Part shown: positions 44,299 to 53,898 of the stretch, piece after piece | How positions within the stretch are numbered: position 1 is the stretch's first letter | Layout of the letters: the number at the start of each line of letters is the position of its first letter | NCBI RefSeq assembly: GCF_000424585.1 | Contig: NZ_AUKE01000015.1 | Coordinates: forward strand, 45,692-109,691 | DNA from: Butyrivibrio sp. MC2013 | GTDB taxonomy: Bacteria > Bacillota > Clostridia > Lachnospirales > Lachnospiraceae | Direction: 5' to 3' | DNA: 64,000 bases | Notes under the pieces: generated by a model | Database searches by the model: none | What the model was told of the DNA's origin: nothing | Seen by the model: only the letters and a program-made list of their open reading frames with translations | Made by a program: the position numbers and the translations under genes

Positions 44299-46356
44299 AT
44301 GCAGGGAAAGGTTTTCATATCCGAGGCGGATGAATATCTCTTTGGCCTTGGTACTCATTATGAGATTTACGACAAGCTGGGAGCACATCCTTCTAAGGAA
44401 AATGGCAGAAACGGTATCTTTTTTGCAGTATGGGCTCCAAATGCAGTAGACGTTCATGTGATAGGAACTTTTAATGGCTGGGATGAGAACAGACATCCCA
44501 TGCAGCGACTGGCTAACAGCGGTATCTGGCAGCTCTTCATTCCCGGAGTGGGAGTGGGTGAGCTCTATAAATACCTTATAACAGGACCTGATGGAGAAAA
44601 GCTCTATAAGGCAGATCCCTATGCCAACAGCGCTGAGCTGCGTCCCGGGACTGCTTCAAGGACTGCAGACCTTGCTGGTTACAAGTGGGGCGATGACAAG
44701 TGGGTGAAGGCAAGAGCGGCTAAGGATCCCAATAAAGAGCCCCTCGCAATATATGAATGTCATATAGGTTCATGGATGAAGCATCCTGACGGTACAGAAG
44801 ACGGCTTTTATACTTACAGGCAGTTTGCAGATCGTATTGTCCCTTATCTCAAGGAGATGCATTTTAACTGCATAGAGCTCATAGGTATCGCAGAGCATCC
44901 CTTTGACGGTTCCTGGGGATATCAGGTGACAGGCTATTATGCTCCCACATCACGTTATGGTGAGCCTTCGGATTTCATGTATCTGGTGGACCTTCTGCAT
45001 AAGAATGACATCGGCGTCATATTGGACTGGGTTCCTGCACATTTCTGTCCTGATGCTCATGGTCTTGGCAGATTTGACGGCAGATGCATCTATGAAGATC
45101 CCGATCCCAGAAAGGGCGAGCATCCTGACTGGGGTACCAAGATTTTTAATCTGGCCAAAAACGAAGTCAGGAACTTCCTCATTGCCAATGCTCTGTTCTG
45201 GGTAAGGCGCTTTCATGTTGACGGACTAAGAGTGGATGCAGTGGCTTCCATGCTCTATCTGGACTACGGCAAAAAAGATGGTCAGTGGGTTCCCAATGTG
45301 CATGGCGGCAATGAAAATCTTGATGCTATTGAATTTTTCAAGCATCTCAACAGCATAGCTGCATCTCATTTCCCCGGAGTCATGATCATCGCCGAGGAAT
45401 CTACAGCATGGCCCAAGATCACAGGCAAGCTGGATGATGGCGGCCTGGGCTTTACTTTTAAGTGGAATATGGGATGGATGCATGATTTCTGCGAATATAT
45501 GAAGCTTGACCCCTATTTCAGGAGGGGAGCCCATAATATGCTGACCTTTGCCATGAGCTATAATGAGGCAGAGAATTATATTTTGCCCCTGTCCCATGAC
45601 GAAGTGGTACATCTTAAGTGCTCAATGCTGGAGAAGATGCCCGGATATGAAGTTGACAAGTTTGCCAATCTTCGCGCGGGATATACCTTTATGCTGGGGC
45701 ATTCAGGCAAGAAGCTTCTCTTTATGGGCCAGGAATTTGGTCAAAAGAGAGAGTGGAGCGAGAAGAGGGAACTGGACTGGTACCTTCTGCAGGAGCCTCT
45801 GCATATGGGTATGAAGAATTATGTGGCAGATCTTTATGAGATCTATCAGAATAATCCCTGCCTGTATGAGATTGACAACAACTGGGGAGGCTTTTCCTGG
45901 ATCAATGCAGATGATTCCGACAGGAGCATATACAGCTTTGCCAGGATGTCTGAGGACGGCAAAAATGCAATTGTATTTGTGATCAACTTTACTCCTATGA
46001 ACAGGGAAGGCTTTAAGCTGGGAGTGCCTTGGGAAGGAACATATACCAAGCTCATAGACAGCGCTGACAGCAAATATGGCGGCTTTGGAACCGGTATCCC
46101 GGATAAGCTTGTGACAAGCCCCGGACTGTGTGATTACAAGGATCAGTCCATCAGCTTTGACCTGCCAAGCTATGGCGCAGTAGCATTCCTGTGGGAGAGC
46201 GGTGCTCTGGGCAAAAAGCCCGAAGCCAAAAAAGAAACGGCAAAAAGCGCTTCCAAAACAAAGCCTACGGCAAAGACCGGTGTAAGTGGCAAGGCACAAA
46301 CAGCTGCTAAGGCTTCTGCCGGCAAGAATACTGCTTCAAAGAAGAAAACAAAGTAA
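44299..46356 (+). CDS. glgB: Glycogen branching enzyme with basic C-terminal tail
   Basis: Creates alpha-1,6 branches in glycogen. An N-terminal CBM48 (FAVWAPNAVDVHVIGTFNGW) is followed by the GH13 catalytic domain with DWVPAHF, the nucleophile in GLRVDAVASM, the acid Glu in IAEEST and LSHDEVVH. The GH13 C-terminal domain ends near residue 632. A further ~50 residues consist almost only of Lys, Ala, Thr, Ser and Pro (KKPEAKKETAK onward), like a histone-H1 tail and unusual for this enzyme. RBS GAGGGCGG. No other glycogen gene is adjacent. Confidence 0.95.
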   Translation: MQGKVFISEADEYLFGLGTHYEIYDKLGAHPSKENGRNGIFFAVWAPNAVDVHVIGTFNGWDENRHPMQRLANSGIWQLFIPGVGVGELYKYLITGPDGEKLYKADPYANSAELRPGTASRTADLAGYKWGDDKWVKARAAKDPNKEPLAIYECHIGSWMKHPDGTEDGFYTYRQFADRIVPYLKEMHFNCIELIGIAEHPFDGSWGYQVTGYYAPTSRYGEPSDFMYLVDLLHKNDIGVILDWVPAHFCPDAHGLGRFDGRCIYEDPDPRKGEHPDWGTKIFNLAKNEVRNFLIANALFWVRRFHVDGLRVDAVASMLYLDYGKKDGQWVPNVHGGNENLDAIEFFKHLNSIAASHFPGVMIIAEESTAWPKITGKLDDGGLGFTFKWNMGWMHDFCEYMKLDPYFRRGAHNMLTFAMSYNEAENYILPLSHDEVVHLKCSMLEKMPGYEVDKFANLRAGYTFMLGHSGKKLLFMGQEFGQKREWSEKRELDWYLLQEPLHMGMKNYVADLYEIYQNNPCLYEIDNNWGGFSWINADDSDRSIYSFARMSEDGKNAIVFVINFTPMNREGFKLGVPWEGTYTKLIDSADSKYGGFGTGIPDKLVTSPGLCDYKDQSISFDLPSYGAVAFLWESGALGKKPEAKKETAKSASKTKPTAKTGVSGKAQTAAKASAGKNTASKKKTK

Positions 46357-46396
46357 TGATAATAATCAGCCAATAGACGGCTTATTACAAAAGCAT

Positions 46397-46424
46397 TAAA
46401 GAATTTGATACGAATTGCCGAAAT
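46397..46424 (+). promoter_or_regulatory. Sigma-28-like promoter of the flagellin operon
   Basis: TAAA (46397-46400), 16 bases, GCCGAAAT (46417-46424) closely fits the flagellar sigma consensus TAAA-N15-GCCGATAT. It would start within the glgB terminator hairpin, near 46431. Confidence 0.5.
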
Positions 46425-46470
46425 AGAGTGTGACTGCAGAAGGAACTGCAGACACACTCTTATTTTGTTT
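46425..46470 (+). terminator. Terminator of glgB
   Basis: AGAGTGTG-A-CTGCAG pairs with CTGCAG-A-CACACTCT over a six-base loop, then TTATTTTGTTTTT. Confidence 0.88.
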
Positions 46471-46544
46471 TTATTTGGAGATTTTTAAGCTAGTTTGACC
46501 GCACGGAAGCGGAAATGGTTTTATAAGCTTTTGTGAGGTTTTTT

Positions 46545-49433
46545 ATGGCAAATATACAAGCCTTAAATCTGATCGGCCCTTCGACCGAGGAGTCGTCCAA
46601 AACAGGACGAGGAAAAGAATCAGTCTTTGTAAATCCATATTCAGATAATAATTTAATAGATACCCTGCCTGTAGCAAAGACCAGCATTGGAGATGACAGA
46701 TTTGATCTGGCAGATATCCCGTCAGGGGCTGCTGCCATGGATCGTGGCAAGGTTCAGAGCGCTGGCAGCTTAAAGGCCTCGGAAAACTTTGATATAGTCA
46801 TGAGCCATACTCTGTCAGACGAAGATTATATCAGGGCCAGAAAAGATGGCTATGATATGAGCGAGCTGGAGCCTGAAGATGTGGTCACAATCCTTGATCA
46901 TATCAAAGCGGCTGTGGCTGCATCCGGCAATGTTACAGCGGGCTTTAATGATGATATGGACCTGGGAAGGCTGGAAGAGATCACAGGAAGCGCATCTATG
47001 GCCAGAGAGATCGCAGATGCCCTGTCTGCCAATGATCTGCCCATGACTGATTCCAATGTGGAAGATATAAATGCAGCTTATCAAAAAGCTGCCGGGCTTG
47101 AAGAAATTGATGACAAGACTCTCGTATATATGGTTGAAAACCGCATGGACCCTTCTGTGGACAACATTTATATGGCAGAGCATGCAGTAGGAGATGGGGA
47201 TAGGCGACACGGCAAATGGGTGATAGAGGACGGCTACCTGGGAGTAAGTGCCTCCGGAGATGAAGAATTCTATAAAGAAGAATATGTCAAAGACAGGATA
47301 TCGGTGACTCTGGACAAGGCAGGACTTGACCCTACGGACAAAGAGAATATAAAGCTTGCCCATACCCTGATGGAGAACGGCCTTGGAATAGATGAAGAGA
47401 ATATCCAAAGGGCAGCAGATATACGTGATGTACAGATACCTGTAGCTGAGCGAGAAATGGCTATGGCAGGCGCAAGGGCTATTGCCATGGGGCTTAAGGC
47501 ATCTCAGGGATCGCTGTCAATTAATGCTGCCAGGCTTGAAATGTCTGCTACGGTCAATCTGCGTCTTTTGACAAGGGGTGTCAGTATTGATCTTACGGAT
47601 ATGATAAGCGGCTTTGATCAAAAACTTGAACTTCTTGAGAGGACAAATGTCAGGGCGGTGGGGATTATGGAATCTCCTGCAGCTCTTATAGGCGCAATGA
47701 AGGACGAGTTTAAAGTAGCCACCTTGGATGCAATATACCAAAGAGGCACGATCCTGCGCCGGGAATTTGAAAAAGAGATAAATTCTGAGCCTGTCATTGC
47801 TGATATTAGCACTAAAGTCGCAGATAGTGCTGCTGTCAAGGCTCTTGCCACTTATGAAGCGGTAGGAACCACTGTCAGAGCGGATCTGGGAGACAGTATC
47901 AAAAAGGCTTTTGCAGGCATCGATGATATCTTAAAGGCAGAAGGCTATGAGCTCACAGATGATGCCAGAAGAGCTGTCAGGATACTATCTTACAGTCACA
48001 CTGAGGTCAATAAAGAGAATCTGGACCTGGTAAAGGCCTGGGACCGCAAGCTCACCTCTACAGTGGAGAGATTAAAACCCGGAGCTGTCCTTGAAATGAT
48101 AAGAGAGGGCAAGAATCCCCTCTCTATGACCCTTGATGAGCTGGGAGATTTTCTTGATGACCATAAAGGGGAAGATCAGCAAAAGAAGGATCAGTTTGCA
48201 AGATTCCTCTACAAGATGGAGAGATCGGGAGATATCAGCCCTGAGGAAAAAGAATCCTTTATCGGTATATACAGGCTCTTTGAAAATCTAAAGAAATATG
48301 ATAATGCGGCCATTGGAGCAGTCCTTTCGTCCGGAGGCTCCATGACTATCTCCAATCTTTTGACTGCGGACAGGACCCTCAGGAGGTCCGGCAGGAAGAT
48401 GGACTACAAGGTGGATGATGATTTTGGAGGCCTGGAGAAAGGTGAAGAGAGAGGGATCAGGATAGATGCCCAGATAGAGAGTGCATTTATCTATTATTCT
48501 TCCAGGGCAGACAGCGCCTACAGGCATATGGATCCTGCCAAGATGGAGGCTTTTGCACAGGCAAAAGGACCTATTGAAGAGAGCCTTCTTACTGATTTTG
48601 CCGATGCTATGGAAAAGCCTTATGAAGAGGCAGGTGGCTCGGATGACCTGGAGCTTGCCTATAACAGGATGGAAGCTGCAAGGGTCAGAGAGATCCTGGA
48701 GAATGAGGATGCTGCTGAGAGTAAAGCTGTCTTGAAGGAGCTTCGTCAGGAGATGACCGTAGCAGATATGGAAGCCATGGAAGGGATCCTCAGATCCAGA
48801 AAGAGCAGCAGAAAAGCTGATTCCATCTGGAAGGAGATGAAGGAAAAGCTTCCTATGGACATTGCAGAGAAAATATCAGCGGGTCTTTCCGATATCGAAA
48901 GCTATGAGGAGACTGCTCAAATGGCCCGGGAGGAAGCTCTTTTGGCAGCAGACAGCAGGGATTCTTATCTTGATGTTACAGCTCTTTCCCTTATGGGAAG
49001 GCAGTTTGGTCTAATGCTAAAGGGAGCTGAGCTGGGCAGCTTTGAGATACCTGTTGAGACAGAAAGCGGAACTGTGTCAATGCATATCAGCCTGAAGCAT
49101 GCAGGAGGAGAAGCATCCGGCCTGAAGGCCAGGCTAGAGAGCGAAGACTATGGCACCATAGGTGCAGATATAGAGCTTGCACGAGGGAGCATCCAAGGTA
49201 TGCTCACCACAAGTCTTTCTGCAAGTTCCAAAGTCAGGGATTTTATGGAGAAGATAAGGCAGAGACTTTTGTCCGGAGAGGAAGATAAGGACAATATGTC
49301 CCTGGCCATATTGTACGACGCCAAAGTAAGCGCCGATATATATAGTGAGTCGCGGGCTGACAGCGGCGCATATAATTCAGAAGCGGTAAAACTTGCCAGA
49401 CGATTTATAACAGCGGCCGCATCTGCGTTTTAA
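46545..49433 (+). CDS. Large protein linked to flagellin (DUF6240-like)
   Basis: About 962 residues, cytoplasmic by composition, almost wholly helical and acidic. No enzyme motif is visible. Its place directly before flagellin and fliS behind a sigma-28-like promoter, and its length, fit a Lachnospiraceae family of unknown function often annotated DUF6240; I hold this name loosely. ATG 46545 follows GTGAGG; an in-frame GTG four codons upstream overlaps that site. Possible roles are flagellin handling, filament capping or length control, but nothing in the sequence decides this. Confidence 0.6.
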   Translation: MANIQALNLIGPSTEESSKTGRGKESVFVNPYSDNNLIDTLPVAKTSIGDDRFDLADIPSGAAAMDRGKVQSAGSLKASENFDIVMSHTLSDEDYIRARKDGYDMSELEPEDVVTILDHIKAAVAASGNVTAGFNDDMDLGRLEEITGSASMAREIADALSANDLPMTDSNVEDINAAYQKAAGLEEIDDKTLVYMVENRMDPSVDNIYMAEHAVGDGDRRHGKWVIEDGYLGVSASGDEEFYKEEYVKDRISVTLDKAGLDPTDKENIKLAHTLMENGLGIDEENIQRAADIRDVQIPVAEREMAMAGARAIAMGLKASQGSLSINAARLEMSATVNLRLLTRGVSIDLTDMISGFDQKLELLERTNVRAVGIMESPAALIGAMKDEFKVATLDAIYQRGTILRREFEKEINSEPVIADISTKVADSAAVKALATYEAVGTTVRADLGDSIKKAFAGIDDILKAEGYELTDDARRAVRILSYSHTEVNKENLDLVKAWDRKLTSTVERLKPGAVLEMIREGKNPLSMTLDELGDFLDDHKGEDQQKKDQFARFLYKMERSGDISPEEKESFIGIYRLFENLKKYDNAAIGAVLSSGGSMTISNLLTADRTLRRSGRKMDYKVDDDFGGLEKGEERGIRIDAQIESAFIYYSSRADSAYRHMDPAKMEAFAQAKGPIEESLLTDFADAMEKPYEEAGGSDDLELAYNRMEAARVREILENEDAAESKAVLKELRQEMTVADMEAMEGILRSRKSSRKADSIWKEMKEKLPMDIAEKISAGLSDIESYEETAQMAREEALLAADSRDSYLDVTALSLMGRQFGLMLKGAELGSFEIPVETESGTVSMHISLKHAGGEASGLKARLESEDYGTIGADIELARGSIQGMLTTSLSASSKVRDFMEKIRQRLLSGEEDKDNMSLAILYDAKVSADIYSESRADSGAYNSEAVKLARRFITAAASAF

Positions 49434-49461
49434 ATGCTTTTTGTCAGTATGGAGGTTTGAA

Positions 49462-50691
49462 ATGAAGATCAATTATAATGTATCCGCGCTTGTGGCCAAC
49501 AATGCGCTCCACACAACAGACAACAAGCTTACAGACTCGTTGGAACGACTATCCAGTGGTCTGAAAATAGTCAATGCCAAGGACAATCCCTCGGGACTTG
49601 CCATGGCCAGAAGGATGGACGCCCAGATCAAATCGCTAAGTACTGCTGATGATTCCGATGCAGACGGTATCTCCATAGTGGAGACTACAGACGGCGTGCT
49701 GGCTGAGATCCAGGATATGCTCCAGAGAATGAGCGAGCTGGCAACCAGAGCCGCTACCGGTACTCTTACAGATGACGACAGAGCAACTTTGCAGGATGAA
49801 GTTCAGCAGCTCAAGGACGAGATTGAAAGGGTGACTCAGACAACAGAGTTTAACGGTCAGACTCTTTTGGATGGAACCTTTGATCTCAAGGGATATGCGA
49901 CGGTACTTGATTCTAATACGGGCAAGTACCAGACAGATCAGCATCTATCAGTGCTGTCCTACTCGGATGATGTCCCTGTTTCAACTGCAAAGTCGCCTAT
50001 TTCCATGGTGGATTTCTCCTGTGTATATGACGTAGCCACCAACAGCATAGAGTGTGATATGACAGGCGGTAATGTTCCCACAGGTACCATGAAGGACAGC
50101 GAAGGCAGGATATATGAGTTGGAGCTTCCGCCCATAGACAATATACTCACCTTCAAGAGCTCCTGGAATGACGGAAGGGAGATCAAGCTCAAAATAGAGA
50201 GCCTGCCATCAGATATCAATAAGGGTATTACCAAGATCCGTTATCCTGAGAGCGATCTGGATGCTTTTGCAGCAGTGAATCTGGAACTTACAGGCAAAGG
50301 CGCCATGGCTGTACAGATAGGTGCCAATGAGGGCCAGTACCTGGATATCAGGATTCCCAAGACTGATCTGAGCAGTATCGGTATACAGAATGTGGATGTT
50401 TCCACAGAAGAAGGGGCAAGAGTGGCTTTGGCCAGACTTAAGAGCGGTATCAATTATATTTCTGAAAGCAGGGCACGTCTTGGCGCCTATCAGAACCGCC
50501 TTGAGCATACCAATAAGAGCCTTGATGTGACTATTGAGAATATGACTTCTGCTTATTCACGTATCATGGATGTAGATATGGCAGAAGAGATGACTGTATA
50601 TTCTACCCAGCAGGTTCTGTCCCAGGCAGGCATTCAGATGCTGGCGCAGGCAAATGACAGACCCAGTGAGGTATTGCAGCTGTTACAGTGA
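49462..50691 (+). CDS. Flagellin
   Basis: The filament subunit, exported through the flagellar secretion system. The N-terminal D0/D1 part (MKINYNVSALVANNALHTTDNKL, SSGLKIVNAKDNPSGLAMARR) and C-terminal part (IDVDMAEEMT-like DVDMAEEMTVYSTQQVLSQAG, ANDRPSEVLQLLQ) are fully conserved. The central ~190 residues (145-330) are a variable surface domain. GGAGG precedes ATG 49462; the upstream GTG frame start is spurious. 409 residues. Confidence 0.95.
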   Translation: MKINYNVSALVANNALHTTDNKLTDSLERLSSGLKIVNAKDNPSGLAMARRMDAQIKSLSTADDSDADGISIVETTDGVLAEIQDMLQRMSELATRAATGTLTDDDRATLQDEVQQLKDEIERVTQTTEFNGQTLLDGTFDLKGYATVLDSNTGKYQTDQHLSVLSYSDDVPVSTAKSPISMVDFSCVYDVATNSIECDMTGGNVPTGTMKDSEGRIYELELPPIDNILTFKSSWNDGREIKLKIESLPSDINKGITKIRYPESDLDAFAAVNLELTGKGAMAVQIGANEGQYLDIRIPKTDLSSIGIQNVDVSTEEGARVALARLKSGINYISESRARLGAYQNRLEHTNKSLDVTIENMTSAYSRIMDVDMAEEMTVYSTQQVLSQAGIQMLAQANDRPSEVLQLLQ

Positions 50692-50706
50692 TAAAGGAGG
50701 CGACCT

Positions 50707-51183
50707 ATGACACGGGAACAAAAGCAGGAATACACCCGCAGGATATCAATGGCGAATTCCACACAGATGATCACTATCATATATGACATAGCACTGAGCT
50801 ATTTGGATGAAGCGTCAGATGCCCTTGACAGAGATGACAAAGAGGCACTGAGTCTGGCTCTTAAGAGAGTCCAGAAATGCATTGATGAGCTGATGCGTTC
50901 CCTTAACAGAAAGGTGGAGGTAGCAGATAATTTCCTGCAGCTCTATATCTTTGCCAAAAGAGAACTGATCAAGGTTGATATCAGGGGCAAGCGTGAATCC
51001 CTGGATTCTATCCGCGGCATATTCCTTAAGATGAGGGACTGCTACAGGGAACTGGAGCAAAGGACAGATGAGCCGCCTCTTGTAAGTGGTGCCCAGGAAG
51101 TATATGCGGGCCTTACCTATGGGCCGGGGAGCCTTAATGAGTCTGTGCAGGATCCATACCTGAGCAGGGGCTATAACGCATAG
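50707..51183 (+). CDS. fliS: Flagellar chaperone FliS
   Basis: Binds the C terminus of flagellin and prevents early assembly. The 158-residue helical protein contains the family pattern ANSTQMITIIYDIALSYLDEA and a following helix with RVQKCIDELMRSLNRK. It starts 15 bases after flagellin with AAAGGAGG. The last ~35 residues are an extra, Gly/Tyr/Pro-containing tail not usual in FliS. Confidence 0.82.
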   Translation: MTREQKQEYTRRISMANSTQMITIIYDIALSYLDEASDALDRDDKEALSLALKRVQKCIDELMRSLNRKVEVADNFLQLYIFAKRELIKVDIRGKRESLDSIRGIFLKMRDCYRELEQRTDEPPLVSGAQEVYAGLTYGPGSLNESVQDPYLSRGYNA

Positions 51184-51281
51184 AACCTGGCCTATCTGCG
51201 CAGGACCATGGCCGGAATGCCGGCATGTATGTATTATAGTCAGACAATATTGTGCCAGGCTGTGATATTATGCGAAATAAC

Positions 51282-51323
51282 AGAGCTTTCTGAGACAATT
51301 ACTTGTCTAGGGAAGCTCTTTTT
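51282..51323 (+). terminator. Terminator of the flagellin operon
   Basis: AGAGCTT pairs with AAGCTCT, with an inner TGAGACAA/TTGTCTA stem, followed by TTTTT. Confidence 0.85.
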
Positions 51324-51426
51324 GATGTTAATAGATGAGCTCTTCCAGAAAATATGCATTATATCAAGTTTTATGCATGAATAGACATTTTCGTATTAAC
51401 GTTAGTAATTAATCATATATTCGTGC

Positions 51427-51455
51427 TTGCCAAATATCATATTGTCTGATATGAT
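51427..51455 (+). promoter_or_regulatory. Promoter of the Tad pilus operon
   Basis: TTGCCA (51427-51432), 17 bases, TATGAT (51450-51455). Start near 51462, the first base of the first leader hairpin. Confidence 0.65.
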
Positions 51456-51461
51456 TCTTTT

Positions 51462-51522
51462 CGTCGGCAGGATACCGACGCACAACCTTCAGTTGTGTGG
51501 ACTGACAAAGTTCTTTGCCAGT
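51462..51522 (+). promoter_or_regulatory. Three-hairpin leader of the Tad operon
   Basis: CGTCGG-CAGGATA-CCGACG (51462-51480), CACAAC-CTTCA-GTTGTG (51481-51497), ACTG-A-CAAA-GTTC-TTTG-C-CAGT (51501-51522). The loop of the first shows AGGA, and GGA also follows the second, which are the bases CsrA-type proteins bind. About 120 unstructured bases follow before the start codon. No riboswitch class I know fits. Confidence 0.5.
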
Positions 51523-51644
51523 TGATTCCAATGTGAGTTAATTGAATGACATAAGTTTATTTTTTGCGCCCTTATGCCCTTTTATTATGCATAAAGATGC
51601 AAAATGATCGTGATTGCAATGAAAGGATTCAAATAGGTTTTGTG

Positions 51645-52667
51645 ATGGATCAAAGAAACACCCTGGTTCTCTGCGACACGGATGAAAAATATATTTTTCG
51701 TCTGGATGAGTACCTTAGGAATAATTTAACTATCCCATTTACTATCTGTGACTATACAGATACAGACAACTTGCAGGAGGCTCCGGATGAGCTGGTAAAT
51801 AATGCCGCGCTTTTGATAATAAGCGAGTCTGCTTATAAAAACTGCACAAGATGTCCTTTTGACAGGATACTGATCCTTGAGGAGGATGGAGACGACAGCG
51901 GAAAGTATGATATATGCACGGAAGGTGTGTATATGACAGGGACTGGAAAGTATCAGTCCATGGACGCCCTGGTCAGAAAGATCCTGGCCATATCTCTTGA
52001 GCATACAGATACAATATGCGGCGGGGCTGCAAGGGACGGAAGGCTGGAGCTCATATGTGCTTATTCGCCGGTGAAGAGGAGCGGACAGAGCTCATTTGTA
52101 CACGGCCTTGCAGCTCATCTTGGAAGGGAGAAGAAGACGCTGGTCATGAGCCTTGAAACATTTGCAGGGGATCTGGAAGTAGATAATACCGACAGGGATC
52201 TGCAGGATATATTGTATTTTTTTGAAAATGATCCCGGAAGGCTGGGTCTCTATCTACAGAGAGCTGTAAAGCACATGGGAAGCTATGACTATCTGCTTCC
52301 TGCAAGATCTTTTCTGGCTGTTAAGGGCGTGGCCCCGGAGGAGTGGATAAGGCTGATAGAAGCCATAGACAAGGATACGGATTATGACAACCTGATAATA
52401 GATCTGTCTGAGATCACAGAAGCTTTTACCCTGATCCTGGACAGAGCAGACCATGTCTTTACAGCAAATATAGATGACCCTGTACAGACTGCCAAGATGT
52501 CTGCATATACCAGGGCCATGAGGCTGACAGGACACGGAGAGGTAATTGACAAGACTATGGTATATGAGTATCCCCTATCTGATCCGGCAGCAGGGGGTGA
52601 AGCCTTTGCGGCAGCCGTTTGGAATATGTCCGGGGAAAGGATGAGCAAAGATGCACTCAGCTCTTGA
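51645..52667 (+). CDS. tadZ: Tad pilus protein TadZ/CpaE-like, degenerate P-loop
   Basis: A MinD-like NTPase fold that places the Tad machine in the cell. N-terminal ~120 residues resemble an atypical receiver domain. The P-loop reads SPVKRSGQSSF: the catalytic lysine of KGGxGKT is replaced by Gln, as in the atypical TadZ group. The remainder has the LVMSLETFAGD and YDNLIIDLSEI segments of the MinD fold. ATG 51645 is preferred over upstream ATG 51564; no strong binding site decides it. The end overlaps cpaF by 17 bases. Confidence 0.82.
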   Translation: MDQRNTLVLCDTDEKYIFRLDEYLRNNLTIPFTICDYTDTDNLQEAPDELVNNAALLIISESAYKNCTRCPFDRILILEEDGDDSGKYDICTEGVYMTGTGKYQSMDALVRKILAISLEHTDTICGGAARDGRLELICAYSPVKRSGQSSFVHGLAAHLGREKKTLVMSLETFAGDLEVDNTDRDLQDILYFFENDPGRLGLYLQRAVKHMGSYDYLLPARSFLAVKGVAPEEWIRLIEAIDKDTDYDNLIIDLSEITEAFTLILDRADHVFTANIDDPVQTAKMSAYTRAMRLTGHGEVIDKTMVYEYPLSDPAAGGEAFAAAVWNMSGERMSKDALSS

Positions 52668-53898
52668 AGATAAGAAGAAAAGCATAAAAGAAAAGCTCAT
52701 GCTGAAGATGGATCTTACTGTGGATTACAGCGATGAACAGATCCTTGAGATGATAGACAATGAGATAATCTCTGACAGGGATGCTGTGTATTCTCTTTCT
52801 GACAGACAAAAGCTCCGCCTGGACCTCTTTCATTCTATGAGAAAGCTGGACATACTCCAGGAGCTGGTGGATGACAAAACTGTTACGGAGATCATGATAA
52901 ACGGCCCGGATGATATCTTCATAGAAAGGGCAGGACGCCTTATGAAGTATGATATGAAGTTTGAATCAGAGGCAAAGCTCCAGGATATAGTCCAGAAGAT
53001 CTGCGCAGGCTGCAACAGGGTAGTAAATGAAGCATCTCCCATAGTGGATGCCAGATTGGCAAACGGAGCCAGAGTTAACATCGTGCTTCCGCCTATTGCT
53101 CTTAATGGACCCATAGTGACCATCAGACGCTTTCCGGATGAACCTATAAATATGCGAAAGCTTATGAGCTTTGGTTCTGTGCCGGAGGAGATAGTCAGGG
53201 ACCTTGCGGCCCTGGTGGAGGCAGGCTACAACATTTTTATAAGCGGGGGAACCGGGTCAGGGAAGACTACTTTTCTAAATGCGCTGTCCGATTATATACC
53301 GGGTTCAGAGCGCGTCATCACCATCGAAGACAATGCAGAGCTTCAGATCCTGCATATTCCCAACATAGTCAAAATGGAGTCAAGAAATGCCAATGTGGAG
53401 GGCTGCAATGAGATCAGTATCAGAGATCTTATAAAGTCATCTCTTCGTATGAGGCCTGACAGGATCGTAGTAGGTGAAGTCAGAGGGGGAGAGGCTCTCG
53501 ATATGATACAGGCTATGAATACAGGACATGACGGTTCCATGTCCACAGGTCATGCAAACAGCGCCAGGGATATGCTCTCCAGACTTGAGACCATGATCCT
53601 TATGGCTATGGACCTGCCGCTGCCTGCTATCAGGAGACAGCTGTCTTCGGGTATTGACCTCATAGTACATCTTGGAAGACTCAGAGACCGCTCAAGGAAG
53701 CTTTTGGAAGTATGTGAAGTTACGGGGGATATAGACCGGGATAGCGGGGAGATCATTCTCAATCCCCTATACAGATTTGAGGAAGAAGGTGAGGAGCAGG
53801 GAAGAGTCATTGGAAGCTGGAGAAGGACCGGGAGCCTTATTAGCAGGGACAAGCTCATTGCTGCCGGTCTTAGGCTTCCGTCGGAGGAGACTGTATGA
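52651..53898 (+). CDS. cpaF: Tad pilus secretion ATPase CpaF/TadA
   Basis: Hexameric ATPase that powers pilus assembly. It carries Walker [16 protein letters not shown], Asp box [11 protein letters not shown], Walker [19 protein letters not shown] and the His box [13 protein letters not shown]. 415 residues is family length. Clearly a CpaF rather than a PilB. Confidence 0.96.
   Translation: MHSALEDKKKSIKEKLMLKMDLTVDYSDEQILEMIDNEIISDRDAVYSLSDRQKLRLDLFHSMRKLDILQELVDDKTVTEIMINGPDDIFIERAGRLMKYDMKFESEAKLQDIVQKICAGCNRVVNEASPIVDARLANGARVNIVLPPIALNGPIVTIRRFPDEPINMRKLMSFGSVPEEIVRDLAALVEAGYNIFISGGTGSGKTTFLNALSDYIPGSERVITIEDNAELQILHIPNIVKMESRNANVEGCNEISIRDLIKSSLRMRPDRIVVGEVRGGEALDMIQAMNTGHDGSMSTGHANSARDMLSRLETMILMAMDLPLPAIRRQLSSGIDLIVHLGRLRDRSRKLLEVCEVTGDIDRDSGEIILNPLYRFEEEGEEQGRVIGSWRRTGSLISRDKLIAAGLRLPSEETV

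Noticed and set aside
51462..51522. c-di-GMP riboswitch before the Tad operon
   Set aside because: The type I and II sequence landmarks are missing; the stems are simple hairpins.
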